Shown here: positions 62,903 to 64,000 of the stretch, in pieces
How positions within the stretch are numbered: the first letter of the stretch is position 1
Layout of the letters: each line of letters begins with the position of its first letter
Source: Brucella cytisi
GTDB lineage: Bacteria; Pseudomonadota; Alphaproteobacteria; Rhizobiales; Rhizobiaceae
Assembly (NCBI GenBank): GCA_012103075.1
Contig: JAAVLQ010000002.1
Span: 699,001-763,000, forward strand
Length of the DNA: 64,000 bases
Direction of reading: 5' to 3'
The notes under the pieces: model-generated
Database searches by the model: none
Told to the model about the DNA's origin: nothing
Seen by the model: the letters and a program-made list of their open reading frames with translations, nothing else
Position numbers and translations under genes: made by a program

Positions 62903-64000
<1,098 letters not shown>

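Overview
The window reads as a chromosomal segment of an alphaproteobacterium of the order Hyphomicrobiales, most likely Brucella/Ochrobactrum. This rests on protein resemblance, the pcaDCHGB/pcaQ arrangement typical of rhizobia and their relatives, short palindromic intergenic repeats of the Brucellaceae kind, and a gene set rich in ABC and TRAP importers. No rRNA, tRNA, CRISPR array, prophage or intact transposase was seen. The only mobile-looking element is a 270-bp MITE-like insertion between pcaQ and pobA.

Layout. 0-2.5 kb: end of a peptide-ABC ATPase gene, an aldehyde dehydrogenase and a DUF3775 protein. 2.6-10.9 kb: complete high-affinity K+ system on the minus strand (28-aa membrane ORF, kdpF, kdpA, a second 28-aa membrane ORF, kdpB, kdpC, kdpD, kdpE). 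11-15.6 kb: FAD dehydrogenase, TauE/SafE exporter, class IV aminotransferase, EamA exporter. 15.8-20.3 kb: DUF1127, DUF2938, purine permease with structured leader, nucleoside deaminase, sugar-phosphate isomerase-like protein. 20.3-31.3 kb: sugar-acid catabolic island (TRAP importer, FAH-family hydrolase, enolase-superfamily dehydratase, HIBADH-like and DenD-like dehydrogenases, FAD lactate/glycolate dehydrogenase, FadR-type GntR regulator, IdnO-like SDR, gluconokinase), with a shared operator motif in both promoter regions. 31.3-37.3 kb: SLC13/RCK permease and ugpBAEC. 37.7-43.3 kb: LacI regulator, a polar amino-acid ABC importer with all four components, a 2-hydroxyacid dehydrogenase and a small protein. 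43.3-51.3 kb: dipeptide module (M19 dipeptidase, Tat-exported binding protein, DppBCDF-type importer, S12 serine hydrolase). 51.4-53 kb: adenine deaminase. 53-64 kb: aromatic acid catabolism (LIV-type ABC importer, pcaDCHGB, pcaQ, MITE, pobA), tied together by two PcaQ-type boxes.

The dominant technical feature is a very high density of one-base indels, roughly one per kilobase, many in short homopolymers. They split about two thirds of the genes into overlapping ORFs. Every split gene can be rebuilt to family length with intact motifs, and several regain textbook ATGA overlaps once corrected, so I annotate them as genes with probable sequence errors and not as pseudogenes. Coordinates of split genes span the reconstructed gene.

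Functionally the region is a nutrient-scavenging segment: K+, glycerol-3-phosphate, purines, sugar acids, amino acids and peptides, and hydroxybenzoate/protocatechuate, mostly with transporter, enzymes and regulator side by side.
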